A stretch of 64,000 nucleotides of DNA from Sinotaia quadrata (GCA_028829895.1 CM054183.1:21799975-21863974), one strand, 5' to 3'; shown: positions 24,978 through 37,622, counted from the stretch's first letter. Program-made: numbers and translations. Notes: generated by a model from the letters alone, not told the origin.

Positions 24978-25690
24978 GAAGGAAAGTCCAGTGGCTAGTA
25001 GACAGTGCAGACAGACTGGCTGTGCACAACAATAAGGGATAGTAGTAGACAGTGCAGACAGACTGGCTGTGCACAACATTAAGGGATAGTAGTAGACAGT
25101 GCAGACAGACTGGCTGTGCACAACATTAAGGGATAGTAGTAGACAGTGCAGACAGACTGGCTGTGCACAACATTAAGGGATATTAGTAAACAGTGCAGAC
25201 AGACTGGCTGTGCACAACATTAAGGGATAGTAGTAGACAGTGCAGACAGACTGGCTGTGCACAACATTAAGGGATATTAGTAGACAGTGCAGACAGACTG
25301 GCTGTGCACAACATTAAGGGATAGTAGTAGACAGTGCAGACAGACTGGCTGTGCACAACATTCGGGGATAGTAGTAGACAGTGCAGACAGACTGGCTGTG
25401 CACAACAATAAGGGATATTAGTAAACAGTGCAGACAGACTGGCTGTGCACAACATTAAGGGATATTAGTAAACAGTGCAGACAGACTGGCTGTGCACAAC
25501 ATTAGGGGATAGTAGTAGACAGTGCAGACAGACTGGCTTTTCACAGTATTAGGGAGTTCTTGTATACAATGCAGACAGACTGGCTTTTCACAGTATTAGG
25601 GAGTTCTTGTATACAATGCAGACAGACTGGCTTTGCACAGTATTAGGGAGTTCTTGTATACAATGCAGACAGACTGGCTGTGCGCTACAT
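24978..25690. repeat. 47-bp minisatellite, about 14 copies in two subfamilies
   Basis: All units share GCAGACAGACTGGCT. About 11 left units end GTGCACAACATTAAGGGATA. At about 25530 the array switches abruptly to about three units with TTTTCACAGTATTAGGGAG and TTCTTGTATACAAT, one of them reverting to GTGCGC at the end. AGTAGACAG and AGTAAACAG variants mark further subtypes. Confidence 0.95.
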
Positions 25691-26185
25691 GAGATAAGAC
25701 AGATTAGATCTATACTTTTCTCATTAGCAACATTTCTGATGTACGTGGCGTATGAATCCATTAACAGGTATTCGCGTTTTAGAAAAGAAACCGAAAGAAT
25801 TCCTTTTTATTCCCATCACCATGTCTCTAGACTTTCGTGCAGCCTTTCGTTACTGGCATAAGGCACATTTAGTAAGCTGCCAATCATCTGGGGAATTTAT
25901 TCTGCTCCCAGAATTATGTCGATATTTTACAAAGTGAATTGATTCCAGTTTGAACATGTGGTCAGAGAGAAAAATGATGTCATTTCAAGTCTGATTTCCG
26001 ACTTTCCTCTGACATTTCGACGGACTATTTCGCGCAAACTAACGGAAAGTATAAATCCGCTGACTGCAGATAACGTGTGAGGCGAGAAAGTGCGGTATGT
26101 TTTCGTTTGAGTAGAAATATATTTTTAAGTTCTAGATTCTCAGCAGCATTCGACAACGTGGTTAATTAAACAGGAAGTATGTTAC
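25691..26185. other. unique sequence, no gene seen
   Basis: Two overlapping short plus-strand frames (25607-25861 and 25752-25937) show no recognised domain. Confidence 0.35.
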
Positions 26186-26370
26186 GTCACCCCACCTTAT
26201 TTTATGTTCACTCCAAACCCACGTTATCTTACTTTACATCATACCCACCTTGTCTTAGGTTTACTCTAAATCCACATCAGCTTACATTTACTCCAAACCC
26301 ACTTTATTTTACGTTTCTTTATTCCCACCTTATCTTATGTTTACTCCAAAGTCAACTTATCTTACGATTA
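26186..26370. repeat. degenerate about 31-bp minisatellite
   Basis: About five loosely matching units of the type CCCACCTTATCTTATGTTTA + CTCCAAA. Confidence 0.75.
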
Positions 26371-26384
26371 CTTTCACTGAGATA

Positions 26385-26780
26385 GGTCATGTATTCCTGG
26401 ACAGTGAAACTATGATAAGTCGCTGATCCCCTGTCTGTGGAGATACGAACAACCGTTGATTCCTGGGACGGTGGGGCTATAACAGCTCATTGATTTCTGA
26501 AACTGTGGAGAAATGTGCAATCGTTGATTACTGGCGCAGCAGACCTTTCGAAAAAAAAAAATCATCTCTTGCGGAGCCTTGGATCTCGCTAATTCTCGAG
26601 ACTGTGAGGCCTTTGATTAATGATACTTACAGAGCTTTGAAAAATCATCGCTTCCTGGAGCTCTGGGGCTCGCTAATTGTTGGGAGTGAGAGGTCGTTGA
26701 TTTCCGTGATAGAGTTTGCTGTTTCCCTGGACTGTTAAAACTTATGCTAGGTCGTTGATTTCCAGGAGTTATGTCGCACA
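26385..26780. repeat. strongly degenerate about 40-bp repeat with GTTGATTTCC core
   Basis: The words CGTTGATT(T/A)C(C/T) and (A/G)CTGTGGxG recur at about 40-bp spacing (near 26412, 26454, 26488, 26524, 26696, 26752). An old decayed minisatellite. Confidence 0.6.
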
Positions 26781-27200
26781 TTCCAAGCTTTTGTGGAGAT
26801 ATACAAGACTGAAAAGGGCAGAATTGGAAGACTATTGCTTTTCGGGACCGTAGAGATAAGAGAGACTACAAATAAAGATATGTATAACTATGGTACCCTA
26901 GAAAGTTTAGATCATCACGGGTACTGTGTATTATGAGAGACTGCAAACTATCAGGACAATGAAAGTAGGATATGTCACAGGACCTCATGAGCTATAAAAA
27001 TACGTCGCAGGACTCCCACCCTGTACAGCTATGGAATATTATAGAGTTTTTGAATTGTAAAACTAGAACATGGGAGTGTCGACAGTTTGTTTAACTTCCA
27101 AACTATTACAGTATAAAATGTTTGGATGTTACGACTAAGCATAGTCTGTATAATATATCACATTAATTAACAATATCTATCAGGTGGGCTTTCTGCTCAA
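26781..27200. other. unique sequence, possible further decay of the preceding repeat
   Basis: A few similar words (GTAGAGATAAG, TACAAGACTG) recur, but no period can be defended. Confidence 0.3.
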
Positions 27201-27244
27201 ACATCATCATCATCATCCTCGTCGTCGTCATCACCACCACCACC

Positions 27245-27275
<31 letters not shown>

Positions 27276-27345
27276 CCACCACCATCATCATCATCATCAT
27301 CACCACCACCATCATCATCATCATTATTATCATCTCCACCACTAT
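27201..27345. repeat. CAT/CAC/CGT trinucleotide microsatellite
   Basis: Alternating blocks of CAT, CAC and CGT triplets. The minus strand reads poly-Asp/Gly in one frame, an artefact of the triplets. Confidence 0.95.
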
Positions 27346-27974
27346 CTTCTTTCATCTTAATCCAAATAACAATCGGTACACAATTCATTTACTGAAGACA
27401 GACATGTTGTTTCTTATTTAAAAATACAGACACAAAATATCCTAATCCCTATGTGAAGAAACAGTGATGCTTTTAGCTCAGTGCTAGTGATATCTTTCAT
27501 TTCCTGCAAACACAACATGACGATTCCGTTCCTTGCAAGTGCGTGCCTTTCTTTGATACGTGCTCTAAATGGTCCGACATTCGGATTCTTTCACTACCAT
27601 TTTCCACCTGCTCTCATTAATGAGGAGAGATAAATCCATTCCGATTGGGATGTATTTTCTGTTGCCAATTGACACCCTTCATGCCCGTCGCAGTCAGCAC
27701 CCCACACCCTTACCCACACGCCTTGCTGTAATATTTTAGTAATTGAACTAAATTGAATAAACCGTACTGTCAGACCCGAAACACGCGACTTCCGGTCGCT
27801 TTGCAGGGCAGGATTTGGTGCACTGTAGGACTTGAATGGCATGCCTCTTCCCGCTGAAAGAATCATGCCCATCAGGATCTTGAAATGTCAAAGGTTGAAA
27901 GCTTTTAGATAGCGTTCTTCAATGCCATTTGCAGTTCCGGGACTTATTTCAGCATTTCCCCTTTTGCCTCACAC
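27346..27974. other. unique sequence with an unassigned open frame
   Basis: Minus-strand 27594-27872 is open for 92 codons with mixed, non-repetitive composition, but I recognise no family and no splice context. Confidence 0.2.
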
Positions 27975-28275
27975 AGTAGCAGATGTGCCCCTCTTTCTCC
28001 AAGCTGTAACAACCGTGCCCCTCTTTCTCCAAGCTGTAACAACCGTGCCCCTCTTTCTCCAAGCTGTAACAACCGTGCCTCTCTTTCCTCAAGCTGTAAC
28101 AACCATGCCCATCTTTCCTCAAGCTATAACAGTGCCAGTTTTTTTCCTCAAGCTGCAACAGCCGTGCCCCTTTTTCCTCAAGCTGTAACAGCTGTGCCCC
28201 TCTTTCCTCAAGCTGTAACAACCGTGCCTCTCTTTTCTCAAGCTGTAACAACCGTGCTCCTTTCCCCCCACACTG
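27975..28275. repeat. 30-bp minisatellite, about 10 copies
   Basis: Unit GTGCCCCTCTTTCTCCAAGC then TGTAACAACC. CTTTCC/CTTTCT subtypes are grouped. Ten codons per unit keep frames open on both strands, including a PLFLQAVTTV repeat. Confidence 0.95.
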
Positions 28276-29179
28276 TAATAGATTTCCCTCTTCCCTTACA
28301 TCGGCTACAATGAGTCAGTTAAAATCCCAGAATTTTGTCCACTTGTGGTTATTTGTTACGTGTCCAGTACATGCACATCAGCCTACTGTGAAATTTACTC
28401 ACGTGTTTGCTAGAATGGCATATGCATTTCAAAAGAGGAGCATACAAATATAATATGATGTCTTCACCTTTTCTCTCAACGATATGAAAAAGAAAGTCAC
28501 ATGCAAACACACTATCAGGTAAACAGGAAAGATTTAGGAGGAATAATTAATTTGAAGATGACTAGTTATCATTTATGATATAGTGGGACAAGGGGGGAGG
28601 GGGTTTAAGAAAGATGTTTTTAAAAAAAACAACTTAAAACCATTAAGTAGTTAACCTCAAGTCCACTCACAATTCATGGGGATTGACAGGTGTTGCAAGT
28701 ATTTGACAATTACAGAATACTTTGAATATTAACAATCACGAAACGGCTACGAGACCCCCAATCCTGACCTGAAATAGAGACAAAGACAACAATTAAAAAG
28801 AAGACAAAAATACTTATAAATTTAAGGATGGATGAAAACTTGATAGAAAAGAATAATGGTGGCCGAAAGAATTCTAAAGTCGTAATGACTCGAGTACGTT
28901 CTTACAAGTTGAGGTTTCGAAGAGTGTCCACTATTAAGAGAGTGAGATTTTTTAAATTTGTCTTTCTTTAGACTTGCTTGTGCTGGCCTTTAAGTTGGCT
29001 GACAGCATGGTGGTTCTCACAGTGGTCTGGTCAGCAATTTTGGCAAAGCACAGGCTTGAATTTTGCACAGACTACTCAGTCGGCCATGATTTATCTGTAG
29101 ATCACTGATCAGGGTGTAAGTAAATCGCAGGTCCTTCGCGTGGCGATAGAATAATTAGAGAAGATAGGGTTCCAATCCT
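28276..29179. other. unique sequence, no gene seen
   Basis: Contains a G-rich run (28589-28603). No coding or repeat signal supported. Confidence 0.4.
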
Positions 29180-29650
29180 TAAACATACAATATTATTCCT
29201 TAAATTTCTGGCGGACACGAAGACAACGACTGGCACACCAGATGCACGTCATTCATAGAAAATAGGAAGGAATAGATGAGTGAATGAAAGGAAAAATAGA
29301 AAAGAATGAATTAAAACAAAAGATATATTTTCATAAATAAAACCGCATAATACATACTTAGCATAATGAGCGTAATCATAACTACTATACATAATTTAAA
29401 CAAAAGCTCAACCTGACCTACCTTACTCAGCAAAATTCCTTTTTTACCAGTGGTTTTTGGGAGAGCTTTTCTGAAGGATGGTACTCTGGCAATGCAAGGT
29501 TGACTAATATTTTGGGGTAGCACAAACACAGACGTGCCAGTCACGTGGTCAGGCAGGCTACATATCTGGCAAATTATTGCAACTTGTCATACTATATTGG
29601 TCAAGATTGTATAAAAGCACAAAGATTGCCAGGGCCCTCGTGCAAGAGAG
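29180..29650. repeat. family B dispersed repeat, copy 1
   Basis: Collinear with 52593-53030 in the same orientation. Shared landmarks in order: CCTTAAATTTCTGG, CACCAGAxxCACxTCATTCA, AGAATGAATTAAAA, CCTTACTCAGC, GGGAGAGCTTT, GCCAGTCACxTGG, GCAAATTATTxCAACTTG, TTGGTCAAGATTGTATAA and CCAGGG. Identity is moderate by eye, so this is an old dispersed repeat. No coding capacity; class unknown. Confidence 0.75.
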
Positions 29651-29680
29651 GAACTAAAGGTAGATATGAAAAAAGTAAGA

Positions 29681-29808
29681 TCTAAACCCAAGCCCGCTCT
29701 CATTAGGTTGAAGATCTGCGAATCTAAACCCAAGCCCGCTCTCATGAGTGTAACAGTAGATTGAAGACCTGGGAGTCTAAACCCAGGCCCGCTCTCATGA
29801 GAGTCTAT
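29681..29808. repeat. three-copy tandem repeat (42-53 bp)
   Basis: TCTAAACCCAAGCCCGCTCT occurs at 29681, 29723 and (with one change) 29776, with GATTGAAGA linkers; immediately follows family B copy 1. Confidence 0.85.
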
Positions 29809-30084
29809 GTCGCGATGTGTTCTGGGGTAGTGTTGTAATAATGAATTATACCAACTATTAGCATTAGCATTAGTTAATGATATAAAAAAATCTACAAGTA
29901 CAGATGCTGAGTATGGACCGCTGGTTAAATACAACTTTTACGCCGATATGCTGGTGCGCAGATGTAAATTCTAAAGGTACCCACTTGGTTATTTAAACCA
30001 AGAAATAGATTTTATAACATAAATAGATATATAGACGGACAGGTAGCGCTGATGTTAGTTTGTGTGCTTTCTATTTGATTTTGT

Positions 30085-30410
30085 TTTAGTAATTTTAATC
30101 ACTTTGTATTTGTTTAGTAATTATATGGAGTTATTTATAACTTTTTAAAAATTTGTTTAATAATCCATGTCAAGTTACTTGTCACTTTATGTTTGTGTCA
30201 GTAATTCTAGCCAAGTCACTTGTAACTTTGTAATTTGTTTAGTAATTTTATCAAGTTACTTGTAACTTTGTTTCAGTAATTTTATCAAGTTACTTGTAAC
30301 TTTGTTTCAGTAATTCTAATCAAATTACTTGTAAAGTTGTGTTTATTCAGTGATTTGGTCAAGTTATTTGTCACTTTGTGTTTGTTTCAGCAATTCTAAT
30401 CAAGTCATTT
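30085..30410. repeat. 34-44-bp minisatellite, about 8 copies
   Basis: Core TCAAGTTACTTGTAACTTTG followed by a TTTCAGTAATT(T/C)TA linker. Two central copies are identical and the outer copies are longer and diverged. Confidence 0.88.
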
Positions 30411-30495
30411 CTATCTCCCTTTTCTTGTCTTCTTACTTGTCATCTTTGTCATGCCTTTACGTTTTTATCTACCTAAAGGTCATTCTTCACTTTAA

Positions 30496-30607
<112 letters not shown>

Positions 30608-31226
30608 TGATATTGCATGACAGACCGGATTTTACTAAAAGACTCCAGTATCTTTGGAAACAGCTGCTTTGGTGTAACCAGGTGCGTGTCTAATCTGGCG
30701 ATAGTGCGCACCTGATACTGGTGCCGATATTTCACGAAAGACTATCTCTATATGATGGCTGCCTTTCTCCTAAAGCGATTATAGTGCCGAGTGCGAAGAA
30801 GCCTTACGTCATTCTTACATCCTACTGCCGGTCACCGGGAGAAAAAACACACACGCACACAAAAAAACCCCCAAACCTGTCCAAATCGGGGCTCGCCATT
30901 GACTTGATGAAGGACTTTTCTTCACTTTTTGTGTCAGGCTAAACATGTAATTCTTTGAGGGCTAACATATTGGTGCATGAGTCTGTGTGCGTGAGTGTTT
31001 GTTCTTGCTATAACTGATATAGAAAGGAAGGCGATAGGTGTGTGAAAAGAAACAATACACAGGTGCCGTCAATTTATAACTTCAAGCATCGAGGAGTGAA
31101 GAAGACTAACCTGTATAAGTGTATAGGGATTTATGATGAATGGTTTCGTAAGAGGAGGTGAAGGGAAAATTAAACATATTATGACCTCACATAACATAAC
31201 GTAACAAAAGCATTGCTTAGCATCGC
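30608..31226. other. unique sequence, no gene seen
   Basis: Nothing supported. Confidence 0.4.
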
Positions 31227-31457
31227 ATATAATATAATATAATATAATATAATATAATATAATATAATATAATATAATATAATATAATATAATATAATAT
31301 AATATAATATAATATAATATAATATAATATAATATAATATAATATAATATAATATAATATAATATAATATAATATAATATAATATAATATAATATAATAT
31401 AATATAATATAATATAATATAATATAATATAATATAATATAATATAATATAATATAA
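31227..31457. repeat. AATAT pentanucleotide array, about 46 units
   Basis: Perfect (TATAA)n over about 230 bp with no interruption seen, the longest perfect simple repeat in the window and of extreme AT content. Confidence 0.98.
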
Positions 31458-31737
31458 AACCTCACTCTTGAAAGCAACACTAGTTGCGCGTGGGTGGGTG
31501 GGTTACATTATATGATAGCAAAGAATAAAGCTATAGCTTGATGACAAAGAAAATTTATTGAACCGCGATAACCGAAAACCTTAATCCATAAAATAAATAC
31601 CACTTTCTCAGATGTCAAACAAAATGCACAGAAATTAATCGTATTAGGTATAACGTTAACAAATTCAGAAAGAGTATTATGCTATTTATGGAACTGTCCG
31701 CAATGTTGGCCGAACTTAAGCACTAAGACAACATGCT

Positions 31738-31965
31738 GAACGGAAAAATAATACATATCCATTGAGTTGGAAGATTAGTAAAGAGCAAGAAAAGAACGAA
31801 AAAATAATACATATCCAATGAGTCGGAAGATTAGTAAAGAGCAAGAAAAGAACGGAAAAATAATACATATCCAATTAGTCGGAAGAGTAGTAAAGAGCAA
31901 GTAAAGAACAGAAAAATATACATATCCAATGAGTCGGAAGATTAGTAACGAGCAAGAAAAGAAAA
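31738..31965. repeat. 56-bp minisatellite, 4 copies
   Basis: Unit CGGAAAAATAATACATATCC then AATGAGTCGGAAGATTAGTA and AAGAGCAAGAAAAGAA. Confidence 0.93.
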
Positions 31966-32094
31966 AAAAATCGACGAGTCATCAATACATACTAAATTAT
32001 ATAAATTAACATAGCGAACATAAAATGACGTTTCAAAGTACATAACTATCTAATTCATATTTTCAACAAAACTATACATTCCGCGTATCCACAT

Positions 32095-32325
32095 TGAATC
32101 GGAAGTGAATTAGGACCCAGAGTTCATTGAATCGGAAGTAAATTAGGACTCAGAGTTAACTGAATCGGAAGTGAATTAGGACACAGAGTTCATTGAATCG
32201 GAAGTGAATTAGGACCCAGCTTTAACTGAATCGGAAGTGAATTAGGACCCAGAGTAAACTGAATCGAAAGAGAATTATGACTCAGAATTCCCTGAATCGG
32301 AAGTGAATTAGGACCCAGAGTTCAG
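32095..32325. repeat. 33-bp minisatellite, 7 copies
   Basis: Unit GAATCGGAAGTGAATTAGGA then CCCAGAGTTCATT with small variants. Confidence 0.94.
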
Positions 32326-32625
32326 CTTTTCTGCATGTGTTCTCAAGTGTGAATTTCGTGCAGTATGCTATACCATCTAATATTGCCTCCCCAATCATTC
32401 ATGGTAGACAGTGAATTGACTGAAGATTTATCCTTACGATAAAATCAACACTTCTTGTTTTTTAATACACTCTAGCGTGAACATTGGCCGGGGGTGGGTA
32501 GGGTTGAAACTAATTTAATTCCTTAAAAACTGTGTTAAAACTATTTTAAAAATTGTATGTACTCATTTACAAAAGACAGATTCCAGATTCTTTCTGTTTA
32601 TGGTCATACTAGCAAGAGCGACACC

Positions 32626-32925
32626 TTTCCGCGAGCTGTATTCTCTGACGGAAAACTCCGAGCAGTCTTTCCGCGAGCTGTACTCTCTGACGGAAAAGTC
32701 CGAGCAGTCTTTCCGCGAGCTGTACTCTCTGACGGAAAAGTCCGAGCAGTCTTTCCGCGAGCTGTATTCTCTGACGGAAAAGTCCGAGCAGTCTTTCCGC
32801 GAGCTGTACTCTCTGACGGAAAAGTCCGAGTAATCTTTCCGCGAGCTGTATTCTCTGACGGAAAAGTTCGAGCAGTCTTTCCGGGAGCTGTACTCTCTGA
32901 CGGAAAAGTCCGAGCAGTCTTTCAG
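32626..32925. repeat. 42-bp GC-rich minisatellite, 7 copies
   Basis: Units start at 32626, 32668, 32710, 32752, 32794, 32836 and 32878. Unit TTTCCGCGAGCTGTACTCTC then TGACGGAAAAGTCCGAGCAG and TC. At 42 bp (14 codons) two plus-strand frames stay open (FPRAVLSDGKVRAV and FRELYSLTEKSEQS units), and each open frame is only the array plus short flanks. CGGAAA and TTTCCG words can pair across unit borders. Confidence 0.95.
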
Positions 32926-34645
32926 AAAATACTCATGTCAATCATAAATGCTGTCTGCTAGTCCTTTTGCTGCAATAAACGAGCTCGATAAATTACAAAT
33001 AATTACATACGAGAGAGAGGTCACAAGTTCAGGAAAACTCTTTAATCAGTTAATATTTTTTCTCACTTAAAACACGATGCTTCGTGGGAGAGCCATTTTA
33101 CCTTTTAGTAGAGGACACTAAGAAAATAGTAGAAAGTAAAGAAGAATAAAAGCTTGCTAAATAGTTAAATTTACAAACAACCATAATGATTTATAAATGA
33201 AATTAACTGATTTTATAAGTTCCTGCATATATACCTACGAAACACTTTGTTGATGAACTATCTTTCTTCCATTGGGCACTTGACTCCTAACCGAAACCTT
33301 GCTAATAAACTCTTGTAAGCTGTTATGGACTTAAGTACGCGCCACAAACCGCCTTGGTAATGAACTCTCCTAACTTGGTTAACACGAAAAGCATTCAGCC
33401 AACAAAATTCTTGCCCATGAACTGCTTGAGTTTTTTGCTGGCCTACTCTGCTGGTCTGATCAGTGCAAAACTGTTTAGGTTGAAAATTAATGAGCACATT
33501 AAAACAGATGTCAGAATAGACCCGATTTTAATCGTGTTTATGCTAATAATAAAAAACAGATGCGTTAATCTCTCGCACGAACATAAACCTGTCTCCTCTC
33601 TGTCCGGTATAGGTTGTTCCTGTGCAACAAAGAAGAATAGCGTCCTGCTAAAGGGAGAGAACTCTCAGGAGCATTATCGATCTTCTATGTCAGACGATCA
33701 ACAAGGACAAAATCAATATAGACTTCATGCGTCTTAGGACATTTGGCATCAACATAGCGTAGCTTAAATGATCAATGGATCATTGCTTTCATCCCGTCTC
33801 CACCCTCAACTTTATGATTAGTTTTCATCTTTCTCTTGTAATCAGGGCCGAAACCTCATCATGCATGGCTGCGCTGAGTTTCGGAACTCGGCATTAACCT
33901 GTCGCAGGCTTTTCCAAAAGCCTCTGCTATTTCGCCCTTTCATATTTAATCAGAATATATTGCATATATGTAACTGGGAATGGTATTTGCTGTCCAGTGT
34001 ACCAATGTCCTCCAATATGTGAATCTAGCAACACGGCCGTTGTAATGGTGGTTGTCATGTCCACAAGTTCCTCCGCTGTGTACACGAAGATTTCCTGGAA
34101 GCTGCAATAGAAGACTTGCGAAATAAATTTTCGTAGTTTCTCACAAGCAATCCCGCACTGCACACATAATCTCGAGAACACTCAACACGTAGGGTAAATC
34201 TGAGAGCTGTTTAGCTTCAGGGGGAGGTAATCAGATACCACTCTATTGACTCTTTCATGGCGGCCTTCTTGGCACTTACAGCTGGAAATATTGCAATGCG
34301 ACACGGCGCACTTCTATGGCCAATTAACCGGAATCTTAATGGTACTACAGCCCAAGACACTCTTACAATAATTATGTTTTTATATTTACAAATGCGCCCG
34401 TGTGTTCGATACGGTCGATCAAACTGCGTCTGTGAATAAACACATATTTCTATTTTTAACTGTAATGTTCATTTGCTCCTCATGAGAATTAGTGATAGCA
34501 TGAATGGAATTAAGGCGTATTATTTTATCTCTGACATTATTTGTGCCAACCATTTAATGAAAACCCCATAAAGCAATACGAGACGTTAAGGACGTTATTA
34601 AAGTTGTTTTTAAAGCGAAAAGTATCGAATAGATTAAAATAAACT
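32926..34645. other. mostly unique sequence with unassigned open frames
   Basis: About 33249-33425 shows a very decayed repeat of the type TTGxTxATGAACTxT at about 49-58-bp spacing. Plus-strand 33354-33737 (127 codons) and minus-strand 33927-34181 (84 codons) are open with mixed composition. I recognise no domain in either and see no defensible splice structure, so neither is called a gene. Confidence 0.25.
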
Positions 34646-34850
34646 TGGTATAGTACGTAGTTTATATATTACTCCATCTACCGTATCGCAATAATAGCTT
34701 GGCTTTTTACGTAGAATACACTCCACTATATTACCGTATCGCAATCACAGTAACTTGACATTTTACGTAGTATACACTCCACTCTATTACCGTGTCTCAA
34801 TAGCTTGGCATTTTACGTATGCATCCCACTATAATGACTATATCTATCGT
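34646..34850. repeat. about 58-bp degenerate minisatellite, 3-4 copies
   Basis: Recurring TTTTACGTAGAATACACTCC then ACTATATTACCGTATCGCAA and TAGCTTGGC. Confidence 0.85.
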
Positions 34851-36003
34851 TTCTTGTTTCTTGTCCAATTAACCCTGGCCGTCAATTTCGTCCACAAATG
34901 AAAATTCACGCAGAGTTGTAAAGCCTCTTCTGCAGAACACAAGATACTGGCCAATTGAAAAACCTTACATGTAATATTTAAGTGTTCAGGGCTGTTTAGT
35001 GGTTGATTACCTAATAGTGTTCCCCCGAAAGAATTAAGGTATATTTTACATTTCTCTAATATAACTTATTTTGAGGTTTTTTCTTTTGATGTATTGATTT
35101 CAATTGTAACCTTTGTCACACCTTCCAGGTATGGTTTTGCGAGTTTTCTTTGTTGATTATGGAGTGTGCTGGTGTATGAAAGAAAATTTCCTTTAATGAG
35201 GTTATACTTATGTGCATCAAGAAATTGTCCATAGCATGATGCTCACGTGTGGCACAATAAAAATAGAGTATCAAACAATATCACGTTTTCTTAGCAGATT
35301 ACATGTGAACAGCTTAGTTCAAAACTTGTAGCAATAAAAGCCAACTCAGACAGTATCCTCTCTACATAAACACAAACATATCAAATAGTAAAATGCATGA
35401 AATGTTTCAAAGTCCATTCTCTCTCAATGTCAGTTTTAATTCACCATCATATATCAATCTTTTATTGTTTATGTTTATTTGTCAAATAAATTTTGTTATA
35501 CTGTTTACATTTATGTTGCTTGCAATTAATAAGGGAAGTCTGATATGTTGCTTTTGCAGGGGGGGGGGGAGCTGAAGTCTTGCTTATTTAAAAGTCAGGC
35601 ATAACATGTCTTCAGTGAGTAACTCGTCACATATCATTAGAAGTGTGGAGGCCAAAATCATATGGACAGGAGGTGTAGCATAAAAGCGCTCCAATTGATG
35701 TAACACTGAATATAAATTGAAATCTAGTCTGAGGCACTGATGTTTGAAAGAGTTGCTCATCTGCATTTTATAAAGACCTTCACGGGTGGGGTTATAGAGA
35801 TTAATTAATTTAGAGTATTAGCCTATTAATCCTGCTCATGACACATCTCAATCCAATTCTTGAATATTTGTGCCTAAGTATTATTTCATCACTTATTATG
35901 CAATAGTATAGCAATCAGCTGTCATCCCATCTGAAATAAATGGCGTTGAAATCGATTAGTAAGGAATGACATATAATGGAAAATAAATATTCCATAATAA
36001 CCA
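34851..36003. other. unique sequence with one unassigned minus-strand frame
   Basis: Minus-strand 35584-35766, open upstream to about 35823, has protein-like mixed composition but no recognised family. A G-run lies at 35561-35570. Confidence 0.25.
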
Positions 36004-37622
36004 TATGCGGTAGAGTAAATTTGCCTTTCTCTATTTTAAAATTTAATATTTATATAAATTGTTGAATTGTCAGAGTGACCCAGCCTTGGGTACTTCTTTT
36101 GATGGTATTTTTGTAAACGTCATAGTTGGAAGAAAACAATCCAAGTTGAGAATATGCTAGAAATTGCTGATGTAATGCAAACTAGTTCAAATGGTTGAGT
36201 AGTTTTTATTATCTAATGGTTATGGTTAATGAGATCATACGAGAGCAAGACCAGCCAATGAGCTGAGATTTAGATATTTTCCTGCTGTAGAGAAATCTAC
36301 TGTCTAATCATTTTGAATTTGGAGTAGAAAGAGGTCCGTTGAAAGGTGGCCATTGGTTTGATGGTGAGCTAACTGACTGGTTGAGAGAGAATGGACTTAG
36401 AAATATTTCATGCATTTTTGTTATTGACGGTGTTATATTTGTGTTTTACGTAAAGATGTATTATGAGAGTAGACTAATATTCATACACGTTTGAACTAAG
36501 CTGCTAATATGTAGTATTCTAAATACTTGACATTGTTCCTAGTGAGCCTGTTCATAAATATTATGTTGTATTTAGTATGCTGTGTGCATGTATCGGGCTA
36601 ATAAAAACTGTTGCAGGAAAATGTAAGTTGAGTCTTGAATGTAAGAAGGAATGGAGTTTAAAAAAGCGATAACTGGAAACTCAGTGTTGCTCCCTGATTA
36701 TACCATTTTTGTTTCTTCCTGTTATTTGAATCTGCTGGTTAACTGATTGTAAACCGCTACGACTAGGGTAGACACAGGAAATCACCTGCTGCAGTGTGTG
36801 TAAATGTAAAGGAATGTACAACACTTCTTTGATATAGTGGCAAAATATGTGACTACATGAGTAATGTCTGGTACAGTGTAGCTACTAAAAATCACTACAA
36901 TTGATGCTTTGCTTGAAGGAACTGACACAGTGAAGAGGGCGCTCAAATTGGTTTCGAGAGTATAGCAATGTTTCCAAGTTTTGGAGAGACATGTCACAAT
37001 AATTTTGACATTGTTGCAAAAGTGTGCAATGGCTATTGAGACAGGCTTAAATCAGGTTACATAGAAACTATTACTGCTCATCTCTAATAACTCCATATCT
37101 GTTCTCTGATAAGAACTATCATGTGATGTGTATTGAATTGTCCTTTAGGCATAAGATTGTGAATTATAGATATCATTTGAACGTGGTTTCATAGAAATAT
37201 CAATGTCAAGTAACCTTTCTCATTGTATTTGTTATATTGTCATATTTGTTCGATTGTTGATTTAATAAGTTTATTGTTAAATTTATTGACCTTCTTACGC
37301 ATATTAATAATTAAATGTTGGAGAAGAAAGTGGATGGATGGGGACTCGCTAAATATAGATTAAAGACGGATATATCTTCTCTGTTACTAGGACGTTTTCC
37401 ACCTATGAAATATTGCATAATGGTAAATGTTTATCTTTAATGTTGTGGAAGAGAGAAAACATTTACAGCGCACTTATATCCGCCAAGTGAGAGATTCGAG
37501 TGGAGTCTTCTGGAGGATCATAAATAAAATAAATTAAGATTCTCATCACTTGCAATTACTTTTGGATGGTTAATTACTTAATAATATTAATATCCATTAA
37601 CTAAGTGGCTTTGGCGTTACGC
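36004..37622 (+). mobile_element. family A LTR-like element, near full length (plus strand)
   Basis: Begins TATGCGGTAGAGTAAATTTG, matching the family 5' end TGTGACGGAGTAAATTTGCC seen in the copy ending at 56948. It ends CATTAACTAAGTGGCTTTGGC just before 37622. Internal blocks match the 7.2, 53.5 and 59.8 kb copies: GCTAGAAATTGCTGATGTAA, the TTTCATGCATTTTTGxTATT block, CTAATAAAxACTGTTGCAGG, GAGAGAAAACGTTTACAGC and ATTCTCATCACTTGCAATTA. It lacks the tandem expansions found in the 8.1 and 60.5 kb copies, so its length (about 1.6 kb) is close to the ancestral size. No internal coding domain; interpreted as a solo LTR. Confidence 0.75.

Noticed and set aside
24978..25690. CRISPR-like regular repeats
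   Set aside because: Units are contiguous tandem copies with no unique spacers, in a eukaryotic repeat context. The same applies to the other arrays.
27922..28251. Ten-residue PLFLQAVTTV repeat protein and its minus-strand counterpart
   Set aside because: Product of the 30-bp minisatellite with no non-repeat domain.
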